Shown: positions 35,808 through 46,048 of the stretch, one piece after another | Layout of the letters: every line of letters begins with the position of its first letter | How positions within the stretch are numbered: the first letter of the stretch is position 1 | Origin: Erinaceus europaeus | Lineage: Eukaryota; Chordata; Mammalia; Eulipotyphla; Erinaceidae | NCBI RefSeq assembly: GCF_950295315.1 | Contig: NC_080181.1 | Coordinates: 3,970,726-4,034,725 of the forward strand | Reading direction: 5' to 3' | Length of the DNA: 64,000 nt | Made by a program: the position numbers and the translations under genes | Notes under the pieces: generated by a model | The model's database searches: none | What the model was told of the DNA's origin: nothing | The model's input: the letters and a program-made list of their open reading frames with translations, nothing else

Positions 35808-36270
35808 CTTTTATAAATAAAAAAGTAGAACTTGTTTAAGTGAATGATCTAGATAGGTTACATGGGAGGTGATTCCACATTCCCCACAGGATAAAGTAGA
35901 TGTTGGATAGTACGGGCACAAATAAGGCAATGAATATGTGGGAAGGCAGTGCTATTAATCAAGTTACCTCTGTGCATGAGCATACCCCTACTGGAAATTT
36001 TGGTAAGAAAGAGTGAGTTCCTCAAAGTTCATTGGAAGGGCAAGAATGAGGTAGCTACACAAAATTCCTGGCTGTCATTAAAGTCAGCTCAGTTACATTT
36101 AGTTGCCAAGCACATCCCTAGGAAGACATGAGAGGCCAGCAAAACTCCTGATGTACTTGTTGATATTTTCACATCTGGACCAATTAGGCACTGAAATGCT
36201 AAGAGCTGAGAAGAGATGTATAGGGCACTGAGAAATCTGCTACAACAAGAGTGAATGATCTTTCTCTCTT
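35808..36270. other. Unassigned sequence
   Basis: No repeat or gene recognised. Confidence 0.45.
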
Positions 36271-36381
36271 TCTCCCCCCTTTCCTTCCTTCCTTCCTTCC
36301 TTCCTTCCTTCCTTCCTCCCTCCCTCCCTCCCTCCCTCCCTCCCTCCCTTCCTTCCTTCCTTCCTTCCTTCCTTCCTCTCT
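36271..36381. repeat. (TTCC)n / (TCCC)n microsatellite
   Basis: TTCC blocks flank a central block of seven or eight TCCC units. The symmetrical arrangement suggests the TCCC variant expanded inside the older TTCC array. Confidence 0.95.
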
Positions 36382-36808
36382 TTGTCAATAAGTGATAACA
36401 GTACAGTTGTTGATCCGTGGGTATAATCTCTCATCTCTCTGTGATAGGTATCTGCAAGACACTCTCACCCCCAAATTAGCCAGCCATCATGCACCCACTC
36501 CCACATTTGGTGACTATCTATTGAAAAATGGTTCCGTATCACATAGGTCACATTGGCTTCTAGATCATCCAACTGTAACTCTTAGGTGTTCAGTTCTTAT
36601 TTGCATTGAATTGGCTCATGTTAAATTAAACTCTGCATTCAGTCAGGCAAAAGTCACAATTCTTTGCCTACATTTTTTTCAGAGACCTTAAAAGCAACAA
36701 GCAGGGTATTTCAGCATCAACCTTGTTCGAATTTACAAAGAAATTAAGTTCAAATTTATTCTTCTATTATTTGGCAATATAATAAAAATATTACTGATAT
36801 TTAAGGGT
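36382..36808. other. Unassigned sequence
   Basis: No feature recognised. A 99-codon plus-strand ORF has no support. Confidence 0.45.
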
Positions 36809-37129
36809 AAAAGTTGAGCCATCAGGAGTTGGGCGGTGGCACAGTGGGTTAAGCGCATGTGGTACAAAGCGCAAGGACCAGCTAAGGATCCCGGTTCGAG
36901 CCCCCGGTTCGAGCCCCTGGCTCCCCACCTGCAGGGGCGTCACTTCACAAGTGGTGAAGCAAGTCTGCAGGTGTCTGTCTTTCTCTCCCCCTCTCTGTCT
37001 TCCCCTCCTCTCTAGATTTCTCTCTATCCTATCCAACAACAATGACATCAATAACCACAACAATGTTAAACAACAAGGACAACAAAAGGGAAAATAAATA
37101 AATATTTTTTTTTAAAAAAGTTGAGCCAT
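36809..37129 (+). mobile_element. Group A SINE with duplicated B box and 14-bp TSD
   Basis: The body is 36823-37115. aaaagttgagccat is repeated exactly at 36809-36822 and 37116-37129. B box ggttcgagccc occurs twice, at 36893-36903 and 36906-36916, through a 13-bp tandem duplication. The rest is near consensus. Confidence 0.95.
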
Positions 37130-37194
37130 TAAGAAATCTTATCTCCTCAGTATTTATATTTTGCTTTTTTATTCTTTCTTCCCCCCCTTTTTTT

Positions 37195-37364
37195 CTACTT
37201 TATTTTTTTCTCACTGCTCTAGGATAACTTTTTTCAGACAGAGAAAGAGAGTGAAAGAGACCACAGCATAGAAACTTTTTTTCAAAGTACTGGGGTCAGC
37301 CCAGGCTAGAACATGGGTTGCTCACATGGCAAGACATCACACTATCTAAGTCAGCTGTTTTGCC
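37195..37364 (-). mobile_element. tRNA-like SINE, group E
   Basis: ctcactgctctaggataact, a purine stretch, gtcagcccaggctagaacat, gctcacatggcaagacatca. First of three antisense E-type copies in a row. Confidence 0.65.
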
Positions 37365-37386
37365 AAGAATCACTGCCTTTCTTTCT

Positions 37387-37442
37387 GTCCTTCCTTCCTT
37401 CCTTCCTTCCTTCCTTCCTTCCTTCCTTCCTTCCTTCCTTTC
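37387..37442. repeat. (TTCC)n microsatellite
   Basis: Pure TTCC units lie between two group E SINEs, in the position of the second copy's tail. Confidence 0.95.
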
Positions 37443-37453
37443 TCTTTCTTATC

Positions 37454-37631
37454 ATTAGGACTTCACTGCTCCAGAGTGTAACTTTTTCAGAGAGAGAGAG
37501 AGACCCAGAGACTAAGAGACAGAAGAGAAAGAAAGAAAAACACCACAGCGCCAAATCTTCTCCAGCGGGTGGAGTTCAGGCTTGACACTGTCAAAAGTAT
37601 GGTGAAGCAGTTATCTGACTTACCCTGCACC
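37454..37631 (-). mobile_element. tRNA-like SINE, group E
   Basis: tagtaattgc-type start is replaced by taggacttcactgctccaga. A GA-rich stretch, ccacagcgccaaatcttc, and gttcaggcttgacac in the B-box position follow. Confidence 0.65.
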
Positions 37632-37797
37632 TTTATTTAGTTATTTGTTTATTTTTAACTTTTCAGGGTGGAAAGAGAGGCAAAGTGAAAGAGAGCAGAG
37701 CTCTGAAACTTCCTTCAATGTCATAGGGGTTGGGGGTCAAACCTGGGTCACACACATGGCAAGGCAGCACACTGTCCAAGTGAGCTATTCAGCCTGT
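37632..37797 (-). mobile_element. tRNA-like SINE, group E
   Basis: ttttcagggtggaaagagag, gggggtcaaacctgggtcac (B box complement), atggcaaggcagcacactgt, gagctattcagcc. Confidence 0.65.
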
Positions 37798-37828
37798 TCT
37801 ATTTATTGGTTTATAAAAGATAGTATTT

Positions 37829-37955
37829 CCCCCACCTGTAGAAGGAAAGCTTCACAGGGCTGCAGGCGTCTCTCTGGCTCTTTCCCTTCTACCTGCTCCT
37901 CCCCTTTCAATTTCTCTGTCTCTATCCAATAATAAATAAATTAAAATATAATTGA
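37829..37955 (+). mobile_element. Group B SINE, 5'-truncated
   Basis: Begins in the core (cccacctgtagaaggaaagc) and continues to ctctgtctctatccaataat with an aataaattaaaa tail. The tRNA head is missing. Confidence 0.82.
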
Positions 37956-37962
37956 AAAATAT

Positions 37963-38032
37963 ATAACATTTCTTGGAAAGAAAAGCAATCCTAGATTGAA
38001 ATACTACAGTATTTTAATGAAAACATAACTAT
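37963..38032 (-). repeat. Right arm of a spaced inverted repeat
   Basis: Reverse complement of 35740-35807 (ataacatttcttggaaagaa through aatgaaaacataactat). It starts directly after the group B SINE tail. It could be two copies of an unrecognised repeat rather than one inversion event. Confidence 0.8.
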
Positions 38033-38865
38033 TCTGATATTTGGGAAACCATGCAACATTTGATGTAAAATAGCTGTTTTCTTAAGATATTGGTATATGA
38101 GTCAATGATTATCAGTAATTTGTAGTGCTATTAAACCTTTCTCTAGTATGGGCACAATACACCATGAGCCAAATACATGTTTCCAATTCAGCTAAAATGA
38201 ACATAGCAAATATGTATAAATTTTGTTTGATTTTTCTGCACACATTTTCATCGTCCCAAAAATAGAGGCACTAAATACTGTATCTATATATGTATGGAGA
38301 GAGAACATATTTATGACAGCTATATATAACTCTTCAGAAATAACCTCTATAAGCAGGACAATAGAGAATTAATTAAAAGGTATAGAAAAGGTTAAAATAC
38401 ATTGGTATCACCTACTTCTGTTTTTGTTGTTGTACTTTGTCAATGAAATGGAATTGCTGCTGAATAATGCCCAACACTTTTACTTTAGAGTGTAAAAAAG
38501 CAGAGCTGTTTACAGAAGCTCAAACAAGTAAAAACTGTGACTAGTTAATTCGTAGACAATTTACTGTTAAGATAATTGAGATAGTGGCACTTGCTTGTGA
38601 CAGCATTATTGGGAAAAAATCCATGGACTCAGCACATATTCTCAAGTACAAATTGAATACTAAAACAAACAAAAAGCCAACTTCTTCAAACTGTTAACTG
38701 CTTCTACAATTTGCTTTACTAAATACACAAGGACTGAATAATAGTAAGTATCTTGGGACTCTACCAAGAAAATACAGGCCTATTAATAGCAAGAACACAG
38801 TGTTACTATTAGGAAAGTCAGTGGTCTTCATGGCAGTCATCTCCCTCTTTCCTTCTTTCTTTCTT
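38033..38865. other. AT-rich sequence, nothing recognised
   Basis: No repeat family or coding signal recognised. Confidence 0.5.
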
Positions 38866-39221
38866 TTGCTATGGTGTATTACACCAAAATAAAGGACTCT
38901 GAGGAAGGAAGGAAGGAAGGAAGGAAGGAAGGAAGGAAGGAAGGAAGGAAGGAAGGAAGGAAGGAAATGAAGGGAGGGAGGGAAGGAGAGAAGGAAGGAA
39001 GGAAGGAAGGAAGGAAGGAAGGAAGGAAGGAAGGAAGGAAGGAAGGAAGGGAGGGAGGGAGGGAGGAAGGAAGGAAATGAAGGGAGGGAAGGAGGGAAGG
39101 AGGGAAGGAGGGAAGGAAGGAAGGAAGGAAGGAAGGAAGGAAGGAAGGAAGGAAGGAAGGAAAGAAGGAAGGAAGGAAAGAAGGAAGGAAGGAAGGAAGG
39201 AAGGAAGGAAGGAAGGAAGGA

Positions 39222-39256
<35 letters not shown>

Positions 39257-39390
39257 CGGGCGATAAAGGAGGTTTTATGGGTTCTAGTGCATGATGGTAG
39301 AAAAGGACCTAAGTTGGGAGTGAAAGTGTTTTGCAGTGTCAGCCATAGGGAGATGAACTGTACTGTGAACCATTAACCCCAATAACTTGA
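38866..39390 (+). mobile_element. Family F retro-element carrying a microsatellite
   Basis: The left part gctatggtgtattacaccaa, aaataaaggactctgag and the right part gttctagtgcatgatggtag, ggacctaagttgggag, gtactgtgaaccattaac match family F at 30.13 kb. The G-rich tract between them has become the array at 38901-39260. Confidence 0.65.
38901..39260. repeat. (GGAA)n array with (GGCA)n end
   Basis: About 320 bp of GGAA units with interspersed GGGA blocks and two atgaaggg interruptions, then about ten GGCA units from 39222. Lysine/glutamate/glycine/arginine-rich ORFs over it are artefacts. Confidence 0.97.
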
Positions 39391-40226
39391 TAACATTAAC
39401 TTGATAACCATTAACACCAGTAACTTGATAACAAATAGCAACAGTGTTCCTCTAAATTTAAGAAAGCAGGGGTTTCAAGGAAAAGGGGGGCTTCGTGTAA
39501 GCAAATGTGCAGGTCACTATCTAATAAGACTGTGTCTGGGTGAACAATCTAATAGTAAAATTCTATGTAGTGAACTTCAGTCCAAGGTCTGGAGAAGAAT
39601 GGAGCAAAGCCAGAAGTAATTGAGACAGAGATGGGAACTGAGCATTAGGAACACATAAACACCTCTGAAGAAACCATAGGTGGATCTGTAAGACACCCAG
39701 GATTCAGTGTGCTATTTATTTAAATAGTTTTCATCTCCCCTTCTCCCTCTTGAACCCAAACATTGGAGGGGTGAGCAGTGGATGGATGAAAGACAAGAGT
39801 CCTTAGGTTCTATAGTCTCAAGCTCAGACTTGTGTAACCTTGGCAATCAGAGATTGACTATTACTTTGAAGATAGTATTGGAACTTTCAATTTGACCAAA
39901 ATTTTCATATTAAAATATTCAGAAATCCCAAGATGTCCAATGGAAGGTGAGAGAGAAAGAGTGAGAGTTTCACTGAAGGCAATAATTATAATAAATGAAT
40001 AGATAAATGGAAAAATATCTAGAAGTTCAGCATATTCAATGAACACATTGCAGCCAAGAATCAGTCTCCACTATATTAGACAATTATTTAAAAGTGTCTC
40101 TCACCTAGAACAGTTTTCAAAAATAGAAAGAAGGAAAGGGTGTGAGAAAGACAGAAGAAAAGAAAGGGAAGAGAGAGAGAAGGAAAGAAAAAATAAAAGG
40201 AAGAAAAATACATCTAACAAGTCATT
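39391..40226. other. Unassigned sequence
   Basis: A-rich and purine-rich towards 40130-40210. No repeat family recognised. Confidence 0.45.
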
Positions 40227-40263
40227 AGCTCACCAGCTCACCAGCTCACCAGCTCACCAGCTC
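40227..40263. repeat. 8-bp tandem repeat (agctcacc)n
   Basis: About 4.5 perfect copies of agctcacc in an otherwise unassigned region. Confidence 0.95.
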
Positions 40264-40810
40264 GAGAAAAATAACCCAAACCACTCAAGGCAGATCCCAA
40301 GAAAGTCACACTGAGCAATCATTCAAGCTCACTCCAGTAGCTATGACTTCCTTCTGCTACTAAACTGCACTGCGCTCCTCCTTTGCCATTATCTGCATTA
40401 GCAAACTACTTCTGACCTCTGAAATTGTGGCCTCTTCCTAGTGGGACACCATGAGTCACTGCTCTGAAAAGATAGAAAACAGTTTCCTCTTCTAGTAACT
40501 CACCTATGTTCTAAGCCCCCAGACACAGCTCTGTCAATCATCAGATACTCCTGATAAAGCAATTTTGATACTTTTTTTTTTCAATCCTGCTTTTTGTACC
40601 AATTGATAACAGGTTTTTACTACAACCAAGTTTTGGCCCCAGTATATTATGTGTGTTGGCTTCACCTAGGATATGTTTATGTATCTTCACAATATCCTTT
40701 AGTGGTGATAGGTGTTCATTATTCCCATTATTTTCAGTTTAAACAAAGAAGAAAAGGAGACATTAACAAACATTCTGTACTTCATACAACTATTAAATAG
40801 TAGAAGCAGA
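40264..40810. other. Unassigned sequence
   Basis: No feature recognised. Confidence 0.45.
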
Positions 40811-41009
40811 GGGGCAGTGTGGTGGCTTACCTGGTTGAGCATACACATTACAGTGCCTAAGTACCTGAGTTCAAACCCAGGTCCCGCCAAGCTTTGTAAG
40901 TGTTGAATCAGTGTTGCAAGTGTCTCTCTTTCTCCCCCTCTCTGTCTCTCCTCCCCTCTTAACTTCCCTCTTCTTCTCCAAAATAAGTAATAATAAAATA
41001 AATAAAATA
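40811..41009 (+). mobile_element. tRNA-derived SINE, group B
   Basis: ggcttacctggttgagcata, gagttcaaacccaggtc (B box), a short deletion before ccaagctttgtaagtgttga, CT block and (AATAAAA)n tail. Confidence 0.87.
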
Positions 41010-41019
41010 TGCTAAAATT

Positions 41020-41245
41020 TTTAATATATATTTATTATTGGATGGATAGAGACAGAGAGAGAAGGAGGAGAAAGGCAGGAAAAGAATAAAAAGACGCCTG
41101 CCACGCTGCCACGCTGCCACGCTGCCACGCTGCCACGCTGCCACGCTGCCACGCTGCTTTACCACTTGCATAGATCCCCTGCAGGTGAGGACCAGGGACT
41201 TGAACCTGGATCCTTGCACACTATAATGTGAGTGCTGCCTGGCCC
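41020..41245 (-). mobile_element. Group B SINE with internal minisatellite
   Basis: ttattattggatggatagag, a GA-rich block, the minisatellite at 41100-41155, ccctgcaggtgaggaccagg, gacttgaacctggatcc (B box complement), gtgctgcctggcccc. Confidence 0.9.
41100..41155. repeat. 8-bp minisatellite (gccacgct)x7
   Basis: Seven perfect head-to-tail copies of gccacgct, each with one CpG. They sit exactly where other SINE copies have a single tgcagcactgctt-like stretch. Confidence 0.97.
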
Positions 41246-41286
41246 CTTAATATTTTTCTTTAAAAAAATTAAAAATAAATAAATAG

Positions 41287-41769
41287 AGCCTAACCCCACT
41301 AGGGAAAGACAGAAACAGACAGGGGTATGAATTGATCTGCCGACGCCCATATCCAGTGGAGAAGCAATTACAGAAGCCAGAGCTCCCACCTTCTGCATAC
41401 CAAAAAGAATTTGGGTCCATACTTCCAAAGGAGGAGAAATGTTAGAGGAAGATTAACAAGAGGGCTCTGAACTCCAATTCCATCAGGACCCAAAGAGAGA
41501 AGAGGAAAAAAGCAAAGATGTTTAGAAGTACTAATAAGTGTAGGTGTGGCTTAGAAAGGAAGAGAAGGGAGCCACAGAAAAAAGGGGCATATATATATAA
41601 TAGTCAACCCTCAAAAATTAAAAGAAAAAAACAACAATAGTCAACCCATACCTGTGACTACGGGAGCTTTCAATGGAGGGAATGGGGATACAGAACTATG
41701 GTGGTGGGAATGGTACAGAGTTACACCATTATCTTATAATTTCATAATCAATATTAAGTAACTACTAAA
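41287..41769 (+). mobile_element. L1 3'-UTR end, sense, older subtype
   Basis: gagcctaaccccactaggga, gaagcaattacagaagccag, caccttctgcatacc, then an insertion of about 200 bp not in other copies. gctttcaatggagggaatg and ttcataatcaatattaagta form the end. Confidence 0.78.
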
Positions 41770-41986
41770 ACCTGAGCAGACCTCAGAAAATGTTGTCATT
41801 GGCTCCTTTGGAAAAGTCCAGATAATGTCTTCATGCTGCTCTTAATTTATTCTTTACTCTGAAAAATACTGATTGGACTATAGGATAAGTGTGAGTATCA
41901 TGTGTGCCCTTTCTAGTCAAATTCTTTTTTCCATAATTCAAGGTAATTTGACACTATGTAGTCTTATCTTAAACTGTTACCTACAT

Positions 41987-42320
41987 ATAAAATGTTTCGA
42001 GGGGGCTGGAAGGTGGCACGGCTGCTTAAGTACACATGTCACGATGCATAAGCAACTGGGTTCGAGCCCCTGTTCCCCACCTGCAGGGGGGATGCTTCAC
42101 AAGCAGCGAAGGAGGTCTGCAGCTGTCTCTCTTTCTCTCTCCTCTGCTTGCTCTCCTCTTCAATTTCTCTCTGTCCTATCAAGCATAACAGAAAGGAAAA
42201 AAAAAAAAAAAAGAAATGGAAAGAAAAATTGACCTCAGGAAGTGGAGGATTCACAATGCTGGCATCAAGCCCCAGCAATAACCCTGTTGGCAGTAAAAAT
42301 AAGAAGAAGAATAAAATGTT
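41987..42320 (+). mobile_element. tRNA-derived SINE (A/B intermediate) with 10-bp TSD
   Basis: The body at 41997-42310 has a group B-like head (gggctggaaggtggcacggc, gggttcgagcccc). The 3' block is of group A (gacctcaggaagtggaggat, cagcaataaccctgttggc), so the copy mixes features of both. ataaaatgtt flanks at 41987-41996 and 42311-42320. Confidence 0.9.
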
Positions 42321-43387
42321 GTGGTTATTTAAACAAATAACTGTGCAGCTGATTTGTGATGTGGAAGATGGAAAAGCCTCAGGCTATGTTTGAAAAAAAG
42401 GTTGTTAAAACTTTAGAAGTTGGAAAAAGTTTGTTGGGGCATTTCAGCAGTATGTGTGAGACTGACTTAAAGTGAAGTTGAGGAAGGTGAATTATTTCGG
42501 GCTGGGATTTATGCAAGCACTCTTAGATGATTCCCTAAAATACTCCATCAGTCAAAGGAATTTCAGCTCATTTCTCTCTGTGTGACGTGCGTGAATGTGA
42601 TATTATGATGAGACTGGATCATGCAGGAATGATTTTATGCAAATTGCACTGATAGTTAATATCTTCTTTTTTTTTAGATTCTTGAACTTCTTATGGCATT
42701 GGTTGACTAGACTCTAATGTTAGCATGGGCTTTTATTCTAGCGAATGTCAGTTGGATGTTAGGAAGTTGAAATAGAGGTTTGCAACTTTATGGACTAATA
42801 GAGCCACCTTAGCATGATTATTTATCCTTAAAACTCATGAAACAGCTACAATTTTACAGATTGTTGAATGAAATCAATGAAAAAACAAAAGCTTATGAGA
42901 TTCTGTACCCTTAGCTTAATCAGAATTAGATGTTCTTAATTTTAAGATATAAAATTATGACATTGAATTGATAAAATTTATTTTAAAAGAAATGAAAATA
43001 ATTTTTATTACTGTCTGAAAACATCCTGGTAACAGTGGTTCTTTCTAGAGTACTAATAGATCATGAGTGTGACAGGGTAGCAAAGGAAACTTGTGTATAT
43101 CGTTACTTTTGCGAGTGCTTGGCATGTTTTGCTTTAATTTTCTTGTTCTGATTTTATTGGTGGCTCAAGTAATTGCACTGGCTTCTCTCTCTATCTTTCT
43201 CCACCCTCCACCCGCCACCACCACCGCCACCACCATGTCTTACTACTGATTTCACACACTCAAAGCTCATTGTCCCAGATGATGGAGGACATGCTTTTTC
43301 ACAAGGTGCTTGCTTCCTACTTCTTAGTCACAATTCAGATCTATTCTTAACACTTACTACTTTTCTGTTAGCGCAGGATACTTTAAA
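42321..43387. other. Mostly AT-rich; short (CCACCA)n tract
   Basis: Unassigned except for cgccaccaccaccgccacca at about 43204-43232, a short imperfect trinucleotide tract. Confidence 0.45.
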
Positions 43388-43580
43388 AGTGGGTCCATGC
43401 TCCCAGAGGGATGGAGAATGGGAAAGCTATCAGGGGAGGGGGTGGGTTATGGAGATTGGGAGGTGGGAATTGTGTGGAGTTGTACCCCTCCTACCTTATG
43501 TTTTTGTTCATTAATCCTTTCTTAAATAAAAAATTTAAAAAAATAAATAATAAATAAAAAATTAAAAATTTTTAAAAAAA
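43388..43580 (+). mobile_element. 5'-truncated L1 3' tail
   Basis: gggtccatgctcccagaggg, gaaagctatcaggggagggg, gtggagttgtacccctccta, then tttcttaaataaaaaattt. This is the 'cttaaataaa' tail subtype, as at 58.2 kb. Confidence 0.9.
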
Positions 43581-44166
43581 GTGTTACATGGAATAACAAA
43601 TCCCCATGTCCGTGGGGTTTAAGTAATTCGTTCATCAGACTGCAGAAACTTTACATCAAGTCCTTGACTGATCTCTTAATTATTCACTATGTCAAAGATT
43701 CTTTAATGTTGTTGTTTTTATTGCACCCATGTGTACCATTTGCTAAAAAGCAATTTGCTATTTTGGAGATAAATTAGCTTCATTATTTCCTGTTTGGTTA
43801 CATTGAAAAGCATTGTGGATTGTTATTTTCTTTACCCCATTATTGACCTTAAGCATTAATGTACCTATTAAATCTAAAAGCCTTAATGTTTCACATCATA
43901 ATAAGGTAGAGTTGTATTATTTCTTCTGATTAAAAGCACAAAATATTTTTGCTACATTTTCCTACAGAACCACTGATTTTCCTTCCCATAAAATTAATTA
44001 TAAAAACCATAATGGGGTGTTTTTCAGAATATTCAAGTAGCTTTCCTATATGGGAGGTATAACTTTCAAATTTAATAGTATGATGAATATCCAGAGGAAA
44101 AATGACACATGGAATTATAAAACATTTGAGTTCAGTAAGGAGACAAAGCTTTCTAAAATAATTTCC
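43581..44166. other. AT-rich sequence, nothing recognised
   Basis: No feature recognised. Confidence 0.5.
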
Positions 44167-44338
44167 TCTTAGCTAATTTTTAAAGATTTTATTTATTAAT
44201 GAGAAAGATAGGAGGAGAGAGAGAAAGAACCAGACATCACTGGTGCATGTGCTGCCAGGGATTGAACTCAGGACCTCATGCCTGAGAGTCCAATGCTTTA
44301 TCCACTGAGCCATCTGTCGGACCTTCTTAGCTAATTTT
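44167..44338 (-). mobile_element. Group C SINE with perfect 14-bp TSD
   Basis: The body at 44181-44324: aagattttatttattaatga, ccagacatcactggtgcatg, gattgaactcaggacc (B box complement), tccactgagccatctg. tcttagctaatttt is repeated exactly at 44167-44180 and 44325-44338. Confidence 0.95.
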
Positions 44339-44499
44339 GATATATTTTATTTGTTTGTTTGTTTGTTTTTCAGAGCACTACTCTGCTGTGGCTTATGGGT
44401 ATGTGGAAAGATTGAATCTGAGACCTTGGAGCCTTATGCTTGAGAGTCTGTTTACATAACCACTAGGCTATCTTCCCGCCCTGATTTTGATATGTTTTA
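44334..44499 (-). mobile_element. Group D SINE with 16-bp TSD
   Basis: The body at 44350-44483: (TTTG)n tail, cagagcactactctgctgtg, catgaccactag-like cataaccactaggctatc. attttgatatatttta (44334-44349) repeats with one mismatch at 44484-44499. Its left TSD overlaps the right TSD of the group C SINE. Confidence 0.92.
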
Positions 44500-45046
44500 G
44501 ATCAGATGAAGAGTTAATTACATATGGATAGGATGGCATCAGCATGTGATAGCCTTACTCAAGTACAAGATGAATGCTGTAAAAATTTTCACAGAATTCA
44601 GCAAATCACTTAAATTAGTAAATCAAGAATAGTAAGAATTTCAAGGAAAGCCTTTTTAATAGCTTTCTAATTGCAATGTACAAAGGGGAGTTAATCTTTT
44701 TTATTACCGACAAGAGTAGCTTACTATGATCTGTTCATATCCATTTTCTTAATTTACTTTTATTTTCTATTTTATAATTATTAGTACTATACTAGTAGAC
44801 AATATTAAGTACTGTCCTATCTGAAAATACAAATTAAGATTTGTCTGATAACATAGATCGTCTTATTATGATGTCGTGAAGTTTATATTAAGCATAATAT
44901 AACAGCATGTAAAATAGAAATGAATATGCATGTGATCTAATATAGACAGATATGTATTTATACTAAGTAATTGAAATACAATTATATCATAAATTCACTC
45001 ACAGTTATCATCAATGAATCTATGATAACACAGGTAACCTTTTAAA
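44500..45046. other. AT-rich sequence, nothing recognised
   Basis: No feature recognised. Confidence 0.5.
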
Positions 45047-45540
45047 ATATTTATTCATTATTTTTCAATTTGATAGTACAGAGAGAAATTGAAAGGAAAG
45101 AGGAGACAGAGAGGGAGAGAGAGATGGTGGCACAGCCTGTGAAGTACACAGATAACCATGCACAAGGAAAAGGTCTCAAGTACTTGACCCCACCTGCAGG
45201 GAGGAAGCTTCATGAACAGTGAAACAGCACCATCTCTCTCTCTCTCTCTCTCCCTCTCCCTCTCCCTCTCCCTCTCCCTCTCCCTCTCCCTCTCCCTCTC
45301 CCTCTCCTTCTCCCTCTCCCCTTCTTCTCAATTTATCTCTGTCTCCATTCAAAATAAATTTTTAAAATAAGGGCACAGGGAAATTTAAAAACAGAGGGGG
45401 AGAGAGAGAAAGAGAGATACCTGCACTACTTTTACCACTTGTGAAGCTTCCTCCTTGCAGGTAGGGACTAGGGGTTTGAACCCAGCTACTCAAACATGAT
45501 AATGTGTGCACTCAGCCAGGTGGGCCACCACCCAGCTCCC
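45047..45540 (-). mobile_element. Group B SINE split by a nested SINE
   Basis: The left half (45047-45123, tcaatttgatagtacagaga) and right half (45391-45540, ctgcactacttttaccactt, gggtttgaacccagc, tgggccaccacccagctccc) form one antisense copy interrupted by a sense SINE. Confidence 0.9.
45124..45390 (+). mobile_element. Group B SINE nested in SINE, with hexamer array
   Basis: Sense core gatggtggcacagcctgtga, cccacctgcagggaggaagc. Its CT block has expanded into (CT)n at 45232-45252 and (CTCCCT)n at 45253-45320. The TSD acagagagggagagagag is at 45106-45123 and, with one mismatch, at 45391-45408, within the host SINE. Confidence 0.92.
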
Positions 45541-46048
45541 TGCAAATAACCTTTTAGCTTTATTCAACTGACCTGTGAGGAGAACTCTGGAAACACTTAG
45601 ATAAAGGTGTTTTCTTCCCTATGACCCAGCTAAGAGTCAGAGATGAGAAATCTATGCCAAGTTGAGAGATGATTTTGAATGGCTCCCAGGCTTCAGAATT
45701 ACACAGATTGGACAGACATGTACAGATTATTATACAGACCTCTATGTATTAGATCTGCTTAGTGGCTTCTCTACCCTAGATGCTCTTCTCTTTAGTAGAA
45801 TTTCAAATCAACATCTGAACCTGTCCCTTTTAGCTCTATAAAATCAACAGTAGAAAACTTTTTTTAAGAAAACTTTTAAGACATAGGTCTGTACAGATAT
45901 TTAGCAATATTACCAACAGCTGAATTGGGAGGTTATGGGCTTAGAGGCTTAATATGTATTAATTTGTGATGTACACAGTAAATGAGGGAAGTCTCAGGCA
46001 CGTTGCACAATCTTGATAAGCACAAGCATCTCCATTTCTAGAAGTTAT
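45541..46048. other. Unassigned sequence
   Basis: No feature recognised. Confidence 0.45.

Noticed and set aside
38871..39376. Plus-strand ORFs rich in G, R, K, E
   Set aside because: Translations of the (GGAA)n/(GGCA)n array; repeated motif in any frame, no coding signal.
40227..40263. Short direct repeats resembling a CRISPR array
   Set aside because: Units are head-to-tail 8-mers with no spacers, in a mammalian genome; a minisatellite.
41100..41155. Seven direct repeats as a possible CRISPR or iteron cluster
   Set aside because: No spacers and located inside a SINE; explained by slippage.
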